DNA from: Hydrogenophaga sp. A37
GTDB lineage: Bacteria; Pseudomonadota; Gammaproteobacteria; Burkholderiales; Burkholderiaceae_C
Direction of reading: 5' to 3'
Assembly: GCF_002001205.1 (NCBI RefSeq)
Contig: NZ_MUNZ01000104.1
Coordinates: 33,817 to 97,816 of the forward strand
Length of the DNA stretch: 64,000 nt
In this document: piece by piece, positions 38,016 through 45,430 of the stretch
Layout: the number at the start of each line of letters is the position of its first letter
Numbering within the stretch: the first letter of the stretch is position 1
The notes under the pieces: generated by a model
What the model was told of the DNA's origin: nothing
The model's database searches: none
Seen by the model: the letters and a program-made list of their open reading frames with translations, nothing else
Translations under genes and position numbers: made by a program

Positions 38016-38858
38016 ATGCAAGACACAGCCCCCAAACCCCGCGGACGCCGCCCCAAGGCAGAAGCCGTGCCCGACACCGCCGCTGCCACCGACGACCGCT
38101 ATCGCGCGCCCGCACTGGACAAGGGGCTGGACATCCTGGAGTTGCTGGCCACGCAACCGCACGGCCTGACACGCGCAGAAATCGTGAAGGAGATGGACCG
38201 CAGCGCCAGCGAGATCTACCGCATGCTCGAGCGCCTGGTGGCGCGCCAGTACGTCATGCGCACTCCCTCGGGCGACCGCTACGCCCTGAGCCTCAAGCTG
38301 TTCGCGCTGGCCCACATGCACCCGCCGCTCAGCCGCCTGATCAACCAGGCGCTGCCCATCATGGACGACTTCACCCGCAAGGCCGAGCAGTCGTGCCACA
38401 TGGGGGTGTACGACCGGGGCAACGTGTTGATCAGCGCACAGATCAACAGCCCCAGCGGCTGGAGCTTTGCCGTGCAGCGGGGCGCCCGAGTGGGCCTGCT
38501 GGACACGGCTTCCGGCCACCTGCTGCTGGCCTTTGCCGACGAGGGCAGCTTCAACCGCATGCTGGCCGAACACATTCCGGTCGACGGCGAAGTGCCCACC
38601 ACCCAGGACGCGCTGCAAGCCACGCTGGCCAGCATCCGCGCGCGCGGCTACCTGGAGCGCGACAGTGCGCAGACCCAGGGCGTGGCAGACATCTCTTTTC
38701 CCATCCTCGGCCCCGACAACACCGCCCTGGCCACGCTCACCTGCCCGTACATCCGCCGCATCGACCGCCACGTGGGACCTGACATGGCACAGGTGCGCGA
38801 ATACCTGCGCGCCGCGGCCAACGCGTTGTCGCTGACCCAGGGCATGAACGCGGCGTGA
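38016..38858 (+). CDS. IclR-family transcriptional regulator
   Basis: A 280-residue regulator. Residues ~25-90 form the winged helix (ALDKGLDILELLATQPHGLTRAEIVKEMDRSASEIYRMLERLVARQYV). The remainder is the IclR effector domain with CHMGVYDRGNVLISAQ and RVGLLDTASGHLLLAF. It is divergent from the L-fucose operon and almost certainly controls it; L-fuconate or 2-keto-3-deoxy-L-fuconate would be a natural effector, which is inference. A ~25-residue Pro/Lys/Arg-rich N-terminal tail precedes the DNA-binding domain. Confidence 0.9.
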   Translation: MQDTAPKPRGRRPKAEAVPDTAAATDDRYRAPALDKGLDILELLATQPHGLTRAEIVKEMDRSASEIYRMLERLVARQYVMRTPSGDRYALSLKLFALAHMHPPLSRLINQALPIMDDFTRKAEQSCHMGVYDRGNVLISAQINSPSGWSFAVQRGARVGLLDTASGHLLLAFADEGSFNRMLAEHIPVDGEVPTTQDALQATLASIRARGYLERDSAQTQGVADISFPILGPDNTALATLTCPYIRRIDRHVGPDMAQVREYLRAAANALSLTQGMNAA

Positions 38859-38927
38859 GCGTCACCCGTCAGCGGGGACGATCAACGGTGGTGGGCCATG
38901 CGAGGCATCCGTTGGACGCCTCGCAGC

Positions 38928-41237
38928 CTACCAAGGGCGGGATTTGCAGGCACGTTTGTTCCAGATGTCCTGCGGTGCCCGAACGCTCGCCTGGGTACAG
39001 GGAAGCAGGTGCTGCGGGCGCCCGCCCAGAATACGGGTGCTCAACGAGGCCATTTCGCTGTCGGCGAGCGCCCCACTGTAGATCTCCAGATCCTGCATCT
39101 TCCCGTTGAAATAGGGGTCTGTCGGATACTGCGAGCGCCCCAGCCAGTTCTGGTGCGTCGAGCCCAATTGGAAGGGCGCCAGGTCGATCTCCGCGTTGGA
39201 GCCCACCGCCGTGCCATTGACATACAGCGTGCCCACTCGGCCTTTCAGCGTCACGGCCACGTGCACCCAGGTTCCCGTGCTCAATGGCGCTGTGTGGGAA
39301 ATGACTTGCTCACCAAAGTAGGTGGTTCCCGTGACCCGAAAGCTCATAACGCCATTGCCGTCTCGGGGGATGAGACACATGTAGGCGATGTCACCGCTGC
39401 CGAAGTCGAAGATGCGGGTGTTGGTCACCGCGGTGTTCCAGTGCACCCAGAGTGCGATGGTGAAGTCGCCCAGATCCTCCACCACCCCTTTGCTCAGCGC
39501 GAGATGGCCGGTGCTGCCGTTGAAGGCCACGGCATGGCCAGCCACGTGGCCCGGTGTCCAGCTGGCATTGCCCATCAGACTGCCATGGCGGGCGCCGCCG
39601 CTGGTGTCGATGGCGCTGGTGCCCGAAGTCTGGTTCAGCGTCATGTCAAGCCGTAGTTCACCCGCCAGGTGCACCCGGGCCCGGTCGGTGCCCACCAGGG
39701 TCTGACCGCCGTGCACCGTGCACACCCTGTAATACCACTGGCCCGCGCCCGGGTTGTCCGTCCAGGTGCGGGTGTCGTCGCTGCCCAGGGTGGCCAAGGT
39801 GGTGAAGCTGCCGTTGGCCGATGCACTGCGCTGAACGAGGTACGAGGTGGCCACGGCGCTGCCCCACCAGGACAGCAGGACCTCACCATCGGTGACATAG
39901 GCCGTGAGCCCGCTGGGCGCCACGGCCGCGCTGGCGGGCGGGAGTGAGAAGGTCAGCGTGCCAAAACTGGGCATGTCACCACCCCACTCGTTCCGCTCGG
40001 GGCGCACCCGCTCCGCCATTCGACGCGCGTACGGCGCCGACAGGCCCTTGCGGTTGGCGTAGTGGTTGTAGATGCATTCCCAGATGGCGCGCAGGTGCGG
40101 CCTGCCCGACTCGGACACTTGCGTGAACGTGCCCTGCCGGTTGACATACCGGGAAAAGGGCAGCGTGTAGTAAACGCCGTTGCTGTCGGTCAGCTGCGCC
40201 TTGGCCACGTACTCCGCGCCCGCCAGCAGCCGGTTGTTGCGGTGGCTGTACAGGTCATCGCCCTGTTGCCAGGCCATTTCACACAGCAGGCCGCTCAGGC
40301 CCACGCTCAGGGTGGCGTGTCCGTTGTCGCGGGCCAGTTCCTGCCACTGCCCCAGATAGCCCGGGTGAATGCAGTAGACGCTGTGGTCCGCCGCGCCGTT
40401 GCCGCGGCCATTCAGGTAATAGTCCAGCGCCTTGTTGTAGATGTCACGGCGGTCGCAGAAGATGCCGATCGCCATCTGGCCGCACAGGGCAATCAAGTCC
40501 CAGTTGGCCCAGTAATTGGTGATGTTGGAGCCATTGTGGTTGTCCAGAAAATCTGAGCACTTGGACTGAAACTCCGCCAGCAACAACTGCTGCATCGCAG
40601 CCAGGCCCGCACTGGACCAGCCGGCGTAGCCTCGCATCATTTCACCGGCCATGGCCCACTGGTAGCCATACAGGCCGGCCGCGAGAAAGCGGTCCGAATT
40701 GCCCGTGAGTGTGGTCATGGTGGACGACCAGGCGTCCAGATATGCCACCGCCGCATCGGCGTAGCGCGTGTCGCCCGACACCTTCCAGCACAACGCGAAC
40801 TGGTAGGCGCGCTGCACGTCTTCCACGATGGCGCGGAAGTTTTCGCCTTCTCCACCGCGGATCACCGTGACCAAGGGCTCCGGAGCCCGCCCCAGTTGCG
40901 CACGACCGCTGGAGGTGAGCGCGCTCCAGCCACTGGTCCAGGGCGACACGCCGTTGTCCACCTGGGTTTTCATGCGGGTGAAATCGGCCGCACTGTGTGC
41001 GACACCGGGATGGGAAAAACTGCCGGTGGACGCCTTGCTCAACAGATCACCACCACCGGCGCTTTTCAAGGTCAGGTCACCGGCATCGCCCGCACCTGCA
41101 CCCGCATCGTCGCTGCCACCGCAGCCAGAGAGCACGGGCAACAGCAGACCCGCGCCCAGGCGGTACATCAACGTCCGGCGCGACAGCGGGTCGTGGGCCA
41201 TCGCTGGGGCGGCAGACGAACGCGGCAGGGAGGGCAT
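38928..41237 (-). CDS. Tat-exported lipoprotein alginate lyase with Fn3-like and LamG domains
   Basis: A 769-residue secreted enzyme. The N-terminus combines a twin-arginine motif (SRRTLMYRL, Arg20-Arg21) with a lipobox ending in LSGC (Cys39), so it should fold in the cytoplasm and then be lipid-anchored. Residues ~75-420 match the alginate-lyase family (alpha/alpha toroid) with NITNYWANWDLIALCGQMAIGIF and HPGYLGQW. An Fn3-like linker at ~430-520 and a LamG/concanavalin-like domain at ~530-740 follow. The substrate is probably alginate or another polyuronate. It lies convergent to the IclR gene. Confidence 0.85.
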   Translation of the reverse strand: MPSLPRSSAAPAMAHDPLSRRTLMYRLGAGLLLPVLSGCGGSDDAGAGAGDAGDLTLKSAGGGDLLSKASTGSFSHPGVAHSAADFTRMKTQVDNGVSPWTSGWSALTSSGRAQLGRAPEPLVTVIRGGEGENFRAIVEDVQRAYQFALCWKVSGDTRYADAAVAYLDAWSSTMTTLTGNSDRFLAAGLYGYQWAMAGEMMRGYAGWSSAGLAAMQQLLLAEFQSKCSDFLDNHNGSNITNYWANWDLIALCGQMAIGIFCDRRDIYNKALDYYLNGRGNGAADHSVYCIHPGYLGQWQELARDNGHATLSVGLSGLLCEMAWQQGDDLYSHRNNRLLAGAEYVAKAQLTDSNGVYYTLPFSRYVNRQGTFTQVSESGRPHLRAIWECIYNHYANRKGLSAPYARRMAERVRPERNEWGGDMPSFGTLTFSLPPASAAVAPSGLTAYVTDGEVLLSWWGSAVATSYLVQRSASANGSFTTLATLGSDDTRTWTDNPGAGQWYYRVCTVHGGQTLVGTDRARVHLAGELRLDMTLNQTSGTSAIDTSGGARHGSLMGNASWTPGHVAGHAVAFNGSTGHLALSKGVVEDLGDFTIALWVHWNTAVTNTRIFDFGSGDIAYMCLIPRDGNGVMSFRVTGTTYFGEQVISHTAPLSTGTWVHVAVTLKGRVGTLYVNGTAVGSNAEIDLAPFQLGSTHQNWLGRSQYPTDPYFNGKMQDLEIYSGALADSEMASLSTRILGGRPQHLLPCTQASVRAPQDIWNKRACKSRPW

Positions 41238-41458
41238 TTCGCATCCTGTTGTGAGAACAAAGCGCGGATTCTATGAACCGCGTCCCACAAACCGTTCGGG
41301 GCCGGCATGGCCCCGTTCATTGCATCGACGACCGGTGCGAACGGCCGCATCAACGGTATGGCCCTTCGCGATCTGGCCCGTCCTTGCCAAGCAACACCAC
41401 GGGCTCGATGCGACCGTCATGGTCCAGCTGTGGACATGGAGCGACACACGCCCAAGAA
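41238..41458. other. Intergenic stretch upstream of the alginate lyase gene
   Basis: These bases must hold the alginate lyase promoter (leftward). I see no clear sigma-70 boxes, palindromic operator or reading frame that looks coding. Confidence 0.3.
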
Positions 41459-41492
41459 AAAAGGCTTCGAAACCGAAGTTCCGAAGCCTTTT
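41457..41492 (-). terminator. Rho-independent terminator of the RRM protein gene
   Basis: Read leftwards, an 11-bp stem pairs AAAAGGCTTCG (from 41492) with CGAAGCCTTTT (ending at 41459), with a 12-base loop and a tract of six T. It lies about 43 bases after the stop of the RNA-binding protein gene. Confidence 0.85.
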
Positions 41493-41534
41493 GGCTTGTC
41501 TCAGCGCGGGGCTGAGACGTCAGGTGCGCAGGGC

Positions 41535-41909
41535 TTAGTAACCGCCGCGGCCACCACCGCCACCGCCGTAGCCGCCGCGATCGCCGCCACCGCCGTAACC
41601 GCCGCCGCCACCCGAACGGTCACCGCCGCCGCCGTAGCCGCCGGTGCGGGGAGGACGGGCTTCCATCGGACGGGCTTCGTTCACCGTGACGCTGCGGCCA
41701 CCCAGTGACTGACCATTCATGCCCTTGATGGCGGCTTGCGCTTCGGCATCGCTGCCCATTTCGACGAAGCCGAAACCCTTGGAGCGACCGGTGTCGCGTT
41801 CCATCATGACCTTGGCGCTGGTGACCGAGCCGAACTCGCTGAACGACTGTTGCAGGTCTTCGTCACGAACGGTGTACGGCAGGTTGCCGACGTAAAGTTT
41901 ATTGCCCAT
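41535..41909 (-). CDS. RRM-domain RNA-binding protein with Gly/Arg-rich tail
   Basis: A 124-residue single-RRM protein. NKLYVGNLPYTV is RNP2 and GRSKGFGFVEM is RNP1, with the aromatic residues that stack on RNA. Residues ~88-124 are repeats of Gly-Gly-Tyr-Gly and Asp-Arg (GGYGGGGDRGG), an RGG-like disordered tail. Bacterial members are often cold-induced RNA chaperones. The start at 41909 has GGAG upstream, and a strong terminator follows, so it is a monocistronic gene. Confidence 0.92.
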   Translation of the reverse strand: MGNKLYVGNLPYTVRDEDLQQSFSEFGSVTSAKVMMERDTGRSKGFGFVEMGSDAEAQAAIKGMNGQSLGGRSVTVNEARPMEARPPRTGGYGGGGDRSGGGGGYGGGGDRGGYGGGGGGRGGY

Positions 41910-42141
41910 AGGGACTCCAAAAAAACAGAAACACAAAAGCGATGGGGTCCCGAAAGCTCAACAAACCCGAGAGTGCCGCCGTAGCGCGCGAAACTGACCG
42001 ATCACCTTGAAAGTGCGCCGGCCTGTTGGCCTGCGCGGTCTGCATTATGGCCCCCGTGGCCGCGAGTGGGCTGTTTTTTTGTGTAGGGCTGCGATGGGGC
42101 GCCCCTGAAAGTGCGTCCATCCGCCCGCCCACGGCCTGTAT

Positions 42142-42486
42142 TTACCCCGCCTCGCCGTCCGCACCACCCAGCGCCGCCTGCTTGCGGCTCACGTGGTAGG
42201 CCGTCATCACCTGGGCGGCAATCAGGTCCAGGCTCGGGCGGGCAATGCCCTGTTTGTCGGTCCACACCTTGGGCGTGAGCGCGCCCGAGAGCGTGAGCGC
42301 CTCGCCGTCGGCCAGCGCCAACAGCGCAGCGCAAGGCGCCTCGTCAAACGCGATCACGTTGACGATGAATTCTTCGTCCACCTTGTTGCGCGCCAGCACG
42401 CGCGCCACGATATAGGTGCGGCCCGCCTTGTCCACGCGGCGGGAGGCGTCGCCCATCAGGCGGCCGGCAATGAGTCCATCGATCAT
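42142..42486 (-). CDS. Short SSB-like OB-fold protein
   Basis: A 114-residue protein resembling the OB-fold core of single-stranded DNA-binding proteins (DGLIAGRLMGDASRRVDKAGRTYIVARVLARN...FIVNVIAFDE...GEALTLSGALTPKVW). It lacks the acidic C-terminal tip of housekeeping SSB. It overlaps the upstream gene by four bases, so the pair is co-translated. Short SSB-like genes are common on plasmids and integrative elements, but no such genes surround it here. Nucleic-acid binding is inferred. Confidence 0.75.
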   Translation of the reverse strand: MIDGLIAGRLMGDASRRVDKAGRTYIVARVLARNKVDEEFIVNVIAFDEAPCAALLALADGEALTLSGALTPKVWTDKQGIARPSLDLIAAQVMTAYHVSRKQAALGGADGEAG

Positions 42487-42962
42487 GATCGCGGCTTCTC
42501 AAAACCCGAGACCACCCAGGCCTCGGCACTGGCGGCGTTGAGCTTGAAGTTCGGCGGCGCGGACACCAGGGCCAGCGCTTCGTCGTATTCATTCACCGCG
42601 CGCAGCGTCGCGGTGGCGCCCTCTTCGTCCGGCACGATGGCCAGCTCCACGCGGATGCGCTGCCCACCCACCGTGATGCTCACGTTCTTGTTCAGGTCGG
42701 CAAAACGCTGCTGTTCGGAGCGGCGGATCACCTCCTTGGCCGTTTTCACCAGCGTGTTGAACGCGTTGGTGTCCAGCGGCTTGGGGTCCTTTTTGTTGCG
42801 CCCCATGGTCCAGGGGCCCACCAGCGCCGGCTCAACCTGGCCGTCCAGAAACATGGCCACCGCCCAGCCATCGTCGTCTTCGTTCTTGATCACGCGCGCG
42901 GTCCAGTGCTCATCGCTCCACACGCGGTCTTCGTGGATCGGTTCTTGGGTGTCTTGGGTCAT
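42483..42962 (-). CDS. Conserved hypothetical protein paired with SSB-like gene
   Basis: A 159-residue soluble protein without a recognised domain. It is rich in charged residues, with RVWSDEHWTARVIKNEDDDGWAVAMFLDGQVEPALVGPWTMGRNKKDPKPLD followed by a helical segment and a strand-rich half (NVSITVGGQRIRVELAIVPDEEGATATLRAVNEYDEALAL). No signal peptide or membrane segment. The start at 42962 is chosen over an upstream in-frame ATG. Coupling to the SSB-like gene suggests a joint role in DNA or RNA handling, which is only inference. Confidence 0.7.
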   Translation of the reverse strand: MTQDTQEPIHEDRVWSDEHWTARVIKNEDDDGWAVAMFLDGQVEPALVGPWTMGRNKKDPKPLDTNAFNTLVKTAKEVIRRSEQQRFADLNKNVSITVGGQRIRVELAIVPDEEGATATLRAVNEYDEALALVSAPPNFKLNAASAEAWVVSGFEKPRS

Positions 42963-43031
42963 GGGGGGAGATGGTAAGCGGCGGCGCACAGATCAACCGC
43001 CATTGACAGGCCAGAACATCAGCCATTAAAC

Positions 43032-43047
43032 TAAACCATATGGTTAA
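43032..43047. promoter_or_regulatory. Predicted ArsR operator overlapping its own start codon
   Basis: TAAACCATATGGTTAA has a perfect 12-bp core palindrome, AACCATATGGTT (43034-43045), and the regulator's ATG (43040-43042) lies in its right half. Similar AACCATATGGTT sites occur before ArsR genes paired with AHSA1 proteins. Binding here would block both transcription and translation start, giving tight autorepression. Confidence 0.65.
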
Positions 43048-43483
43048 CTATCAAGACAGAGTCCTTGATCTCGTGTTCGCGGCGCTGGCCGACACGACAC
43101 GGCGTGCCGTGCTCGAACGGTTGGGCGCTGGCCCCGCCTCCATCGGTGAGCTGGCTGAACCCCATGGCATGTCGCTTCCCGGGTTCATGAAACACCTCGC
43201 TGTGCTGCAGGCGGCCGGCCTGATCGAGCGCGCCAAGGAAGGGAGGGTGGTGCGCTGCGAGCTGGACGCCCAGCCCATGCAGGCCGCCGCCAGCTGGATC
43301 GCTCAACACGAACGTTTCTGGAACCAACAGCTCGATGAACTCGGTCGCTATCTCCATCACCAAGAGGAATTGACACCATGCCAGCCACGCAAAGCCAAGC
43401 AGACGAACAGGTCCGCATTGAACGCAACTACCCCGTTGCCATCGAAAAAGTCTGGCAAGCCTGGACCGACCCGCAAGCGCTGA
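43040..43483 (+). CDS. ArsR-family transcriptional regulator (SRPBCC-associated type)
   Basis: A 147-residue winged-helix repressor. VFAALADTTRRAVLERLGAGPASIGELAEPHGMSLPGFMKHLAVLQAAGLIERAKEGRVVRCEL is the DNA-binding domain, without the metal-binding cysteines of ArsR/SmtB. This type is usually paired with an AHSA1 protein, as here. The reading frame runs 106 bases into the next gene. The last ~35 residues (after LGRYLHHQEEL) look unlike the family, and a TGA just out of frame at the expected end suggests the extension may come from a small frame change. Confidence 0.87.
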   Translation: MVNYQDRVLDLVFAALADTTRRAVLERLGAGPASIGELAEPHGMSLPGFMKHLAVLQAAGLIERAKEGRVVRCELDAQPMQAAASWIAQHERFWNQQLDELGRYLHHQEELTPCQPRKAKQTNRSALNATTPLPSKKSGKPGPTRKR

Positions 43484-43845
43484 GCCGATGGTTTGGCGCC
43501 AGCAACGAAGGCTCCACCACCTCGGCTGAGGTTGACCTGCGCGCGGGTGGGCGATACCGGATCACCACCACCCTGGCCGACGGCAAGACCAACGACGTCT
43601 CTGGCGAATACCAGGTGGTTGAGGTGCGCCACCGGCTGGTGTTCAGTTGGGCCTGGCGCAGCACGCCCGATCGCGTCTCGCGCGTGAGCATTCACTTCGT
43701 TGCGCGCGAAGACGGCACCACCGATCTGCATTTCGTTCACGACCGCTTTTTCGATGCCCAAGCGCGCCAGAACCACGAGCGTGGCTGGCAGACCCTCTTT
43801 GTCCATCTTGATGCCTGCATTCAAAACCCATCAGAGGGCCATTGA
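43378..43845 (+). CDS. SRPBCC / AHSA1-domain protein
   Basis: A 155-residue START-like (AHSA1) domain protein that binds a hydrophobic ligand in a helix-grip fold. RNYPVAIEKVWQAWTDPQALSRWFGAS, AGGRYRIT and WAWRSTPDRVSRVSIHFVAREDGTTDLHFVHDRF are the family pattern. Its start lies within the end of the ArsR frame. Such proteins are normally controlled by the ArsR partner; ligand unknown. Confidence 0.87.
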   Translation: MPATQSQADEQVRIERNYPVAIEKVWQAWTDPQALSRWFGASNEGSTTSAEVDLRAGGRYRITTTLADGKTNDVSGEYQVVEVRHRLVFSWAWRSTPDRVSRVSIHFVAREDGTTDLHFVHDRFFDAQARQNHERGWQTLFVHLDACIQNPSEGH

Positions 43846-43846
43846 C

Positions 43847-44194
43847 ATGAGCTACCAAGGAAGTTGCCACTGTGGCCAGATCCGTTTTGAAGTCGACGGC
43901 GCGTTCGAATCCGCCGTGTCTTGCAATTGTTCGATGTGCCAGCGAAAAGGCATCCTGATGTGGTTCGTGCCACGCCATGCACTGCACCTGCTGACGCCCG
44001 ACGACAACGCGAGCACCTACCTCTTCAACAAACACGCGATCAGGCACCGTTTTTGCGCCTCCTGCGGCATCCACCCCTACGGTGAAGGCACGTCGCCCAC
44101 AGGCGATCCGATGGCGGCCATCAACCTGCGCTGCATCGAAGGCATCGACCTGCAGGCCATCCCCGTCCACCATTTCGACGGCCGCTCAGCGTGA
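43847..44194 (+). CDS. GFA/CENP-V domain zinc protein
   Basis: A 115-residue GFA-family protein (glutathione-dependent formaldehyde-activating enzyme fold). GSCHCGQIRFEV, CNCSMCQRKG and FCASCGIHPYGEG supply the cysteines for two structural/catalytic zinc sites. It starts one base after the AHSA1 stop and overlaps the GST gene by four bases, so it belongs to the ArsR-led operon. Real formaldehyde activity is doubtful for most members. Confidence 0.87.
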   Translation: MSYQGSCHCGQIRFEVDGAFESAVSCNCSMCQRKGILMWFVPRHALHLLTPDDNASTYLFNKHAIRHRFCASCGIHPYGEGTSPTGDPMAAINLRCIEGIDLQAIPVHHFDGRSA

Positions 44195-44868
44195 TCGCAA
44201 CCCCTCAACACCAGCCAAGGCATTCCCACACCCCGCTGCTCTACACCTACCGCCGCTGCCCCTACGCCATGCGCGCGCGTCTGGCCCTGCTGCAGGCGGG
44301 CGTGGCGTTTGATGCGTTCGAGATCGTGTTGCGCGACAAACCCGCACCGATGCTGGCCCTCTCACACAAGGGCACGGTGCCTGTACTGCTGTTACCGAGC
44401 GGCGAAGTGCTGGAGCAGAGCCTGGACATCATGCGCTGGGCCTTTCTGGAAACCGGCGATGCCCAGGGCTGGTGGGCGCGGGCGCAGAGCGAGGCGAACC
44501 TGGCATTGCTGGCGGCTTGCGACGGCCCCTTCAAACACCATCTGGACCAGTACAAATACCCCGAACGCTTTGATGAAGGCGCAGACGCCAGGGCACACCA
44601 CCGCGATCAGGCGGTGACCGTGCTGTTGAAGCCACTGGACACACAGTTGCACAGCACCGGCCAGCTCGGCGGCCACGCCCCCTGCGCCACCGACATCGCC
44701 ATCTTTCCCTTCGTGCGCCAGTTCGCGGCGGTGGACCTCGGCTGGTTTGATGCACTGCCGATACCGGCGCTCAAGGGCTGGCTGCAGGGTTGGCTGTCCG
44801 CCAGCCTGTTCCACACCGCCATGACCAAACTGCCAGCCAACCAGATCACCGCTTTCCCCACAGCGTGA
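44191..44868 (+). CDS. Glutathione S-transferase family protein
   Basis: A 225-residue protein with an N-terminal thioredoxin-like domain (LLYTYRRCPYAMRARLALLQAGVAFDAFEIVLRDKP, GTVPVLLLPSGEVLEQSLDIMRW). The CPYA motif supplies a catalytic Cys, as in omega/glutaredoxin-2-like types. The helical C-terminal domain follows. The GTG start overlaps the GFA gene's stop. A GFA protein and a GST in one operon suggests glutathione-linked detoxification under ArsR control. Confidence 0.87.
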   Translation: MIATPQHQPRHSHTPLLYTYRRCPYAMRARLALLQAGVAFDAFEIVLRDKPAPMLALSHKGTVPVLLLPSGEVLEQSLDIMRWAFLETGDAQGWWARAQSEANLALLAACDGPFKHHLDQYKYPERFDEGADARAHHRDQAVTVLLKPLDTQLHSTGQLGGHAPCATDIAIFPFVRQFAAVDLGWFDALPIPALKGWLQGWLSASLFHTAMTKLPANQITAFPTA

Positions 44869-44877
44869 GGCAGAGCG

Positions 44878-45120
44878 TCAATTCACGGGCCCGAACAGCC
44901 CGGTGTGCCACAGCACCTCGCGCTCAGCGTCACTCAATCCCAGCACTTCCTCACCGGGCCGGGCCAGCACCCGGCGCTGACCCACCGGGAGGCTGAGCGC
45001 GCGGGCACCTTTGAAGCGCAGGCGCTCGGGCACCGTTGACGCCACCGCTGGTGGCTGCGTTGCGCTGGAAGCGGCCCAGCGGTCGGGCGCGGGCACTGAG
45101 GGTCGTTGACAACAGCTCAT
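44878..45120 (-). CDS. Small hypothetical protein, third gene of an uncharacterised cassette
   Basis: An 80-residue protein starting MSCCQRPSVPAPDRW. Its second half is polar and helical (RLRFKGARALSLPVGQRRVLARPGEEVLGLSDAEREVLWHTGLFGPVN). No membrane helix or known domain. It overlaps the upstream DUF1360-like gene by four bases. The vicinal Cys3-Cys4 near the N-terminus is notable. Coding status is supported by overlap and codon pattern, not by homology I can name. Confidence 0.6.
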   Translation of the reverse strand: MSCCQRPSVPAPDRWAASSATQPPAVASTVPERLRFKGARALSLPVGQRRVLARPGEEVLGLSDAEREVLWHTGLFGPVN

Positions 45121-45422
45121 GATCGTTCTCCCAAAGCCAGTTCGATGGCGCTCGCGCCGCCGGCCAACGCCAGCCACAGCAGCAAGCCCCCTGCCCACCC
45201 AGGCGCCAGCAGCGCAGCGGGCAACACCGCCAGCCAGACACCGAGGCAATGCGCGCAGGCCAGGCCGTCGGCCAGCGGCGTGCCGGCCGCAGCCACGTGC
45301 AGGCGCGAGACGAGGTCGAAAGGACCCCGCTCGCGCGCCACCAGACGGGCCAGCCGCCACACGCCCAGCACCGAGAGCACCGCTTCAAACCACGGTGGCT
45401 CCGGGCCAAAGCCGAGGACCAT
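45117..45422 (-). CDS. DUF1360-like small membrane protein
   Basis: A 101-residue protein with about three hydrophobic helices and the motif ADGLACAHCLGVWLAVLPAALL, whose CAHCLGVW resembles the CxxCxGxW signature of DUF1360. The N-terminal LSVLGVWRLARLVARERGPFDL also fits that family. Function unknown. It lies 8 bases after the large gene of the cassette and overlaps the next small gene. Confidence 0.72.
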   Translation of the reverse strand: MVLGFGPEPPWFEAVLSVLGVWRLARLVARERGPFDLVSRLHVAAAGTPLADGLACAHCLGVWLAVLPAALLAPGWAGGLLLWLALAGGASAIELALGERS

Positions 45423-45430
45423 GCGCGGCC

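Noticed and set aside
41535..41650. GGN-repeat tract as a tandem-repeat locus
   Set aside because: It is explained by the Gly/Tyr/Arg-rich tail of the RRM protein.
42142..42486. SSB-like gene as evidence of a prophage
   Set aside because: No integrase, capsid, tail or other phage gene lies nearby.
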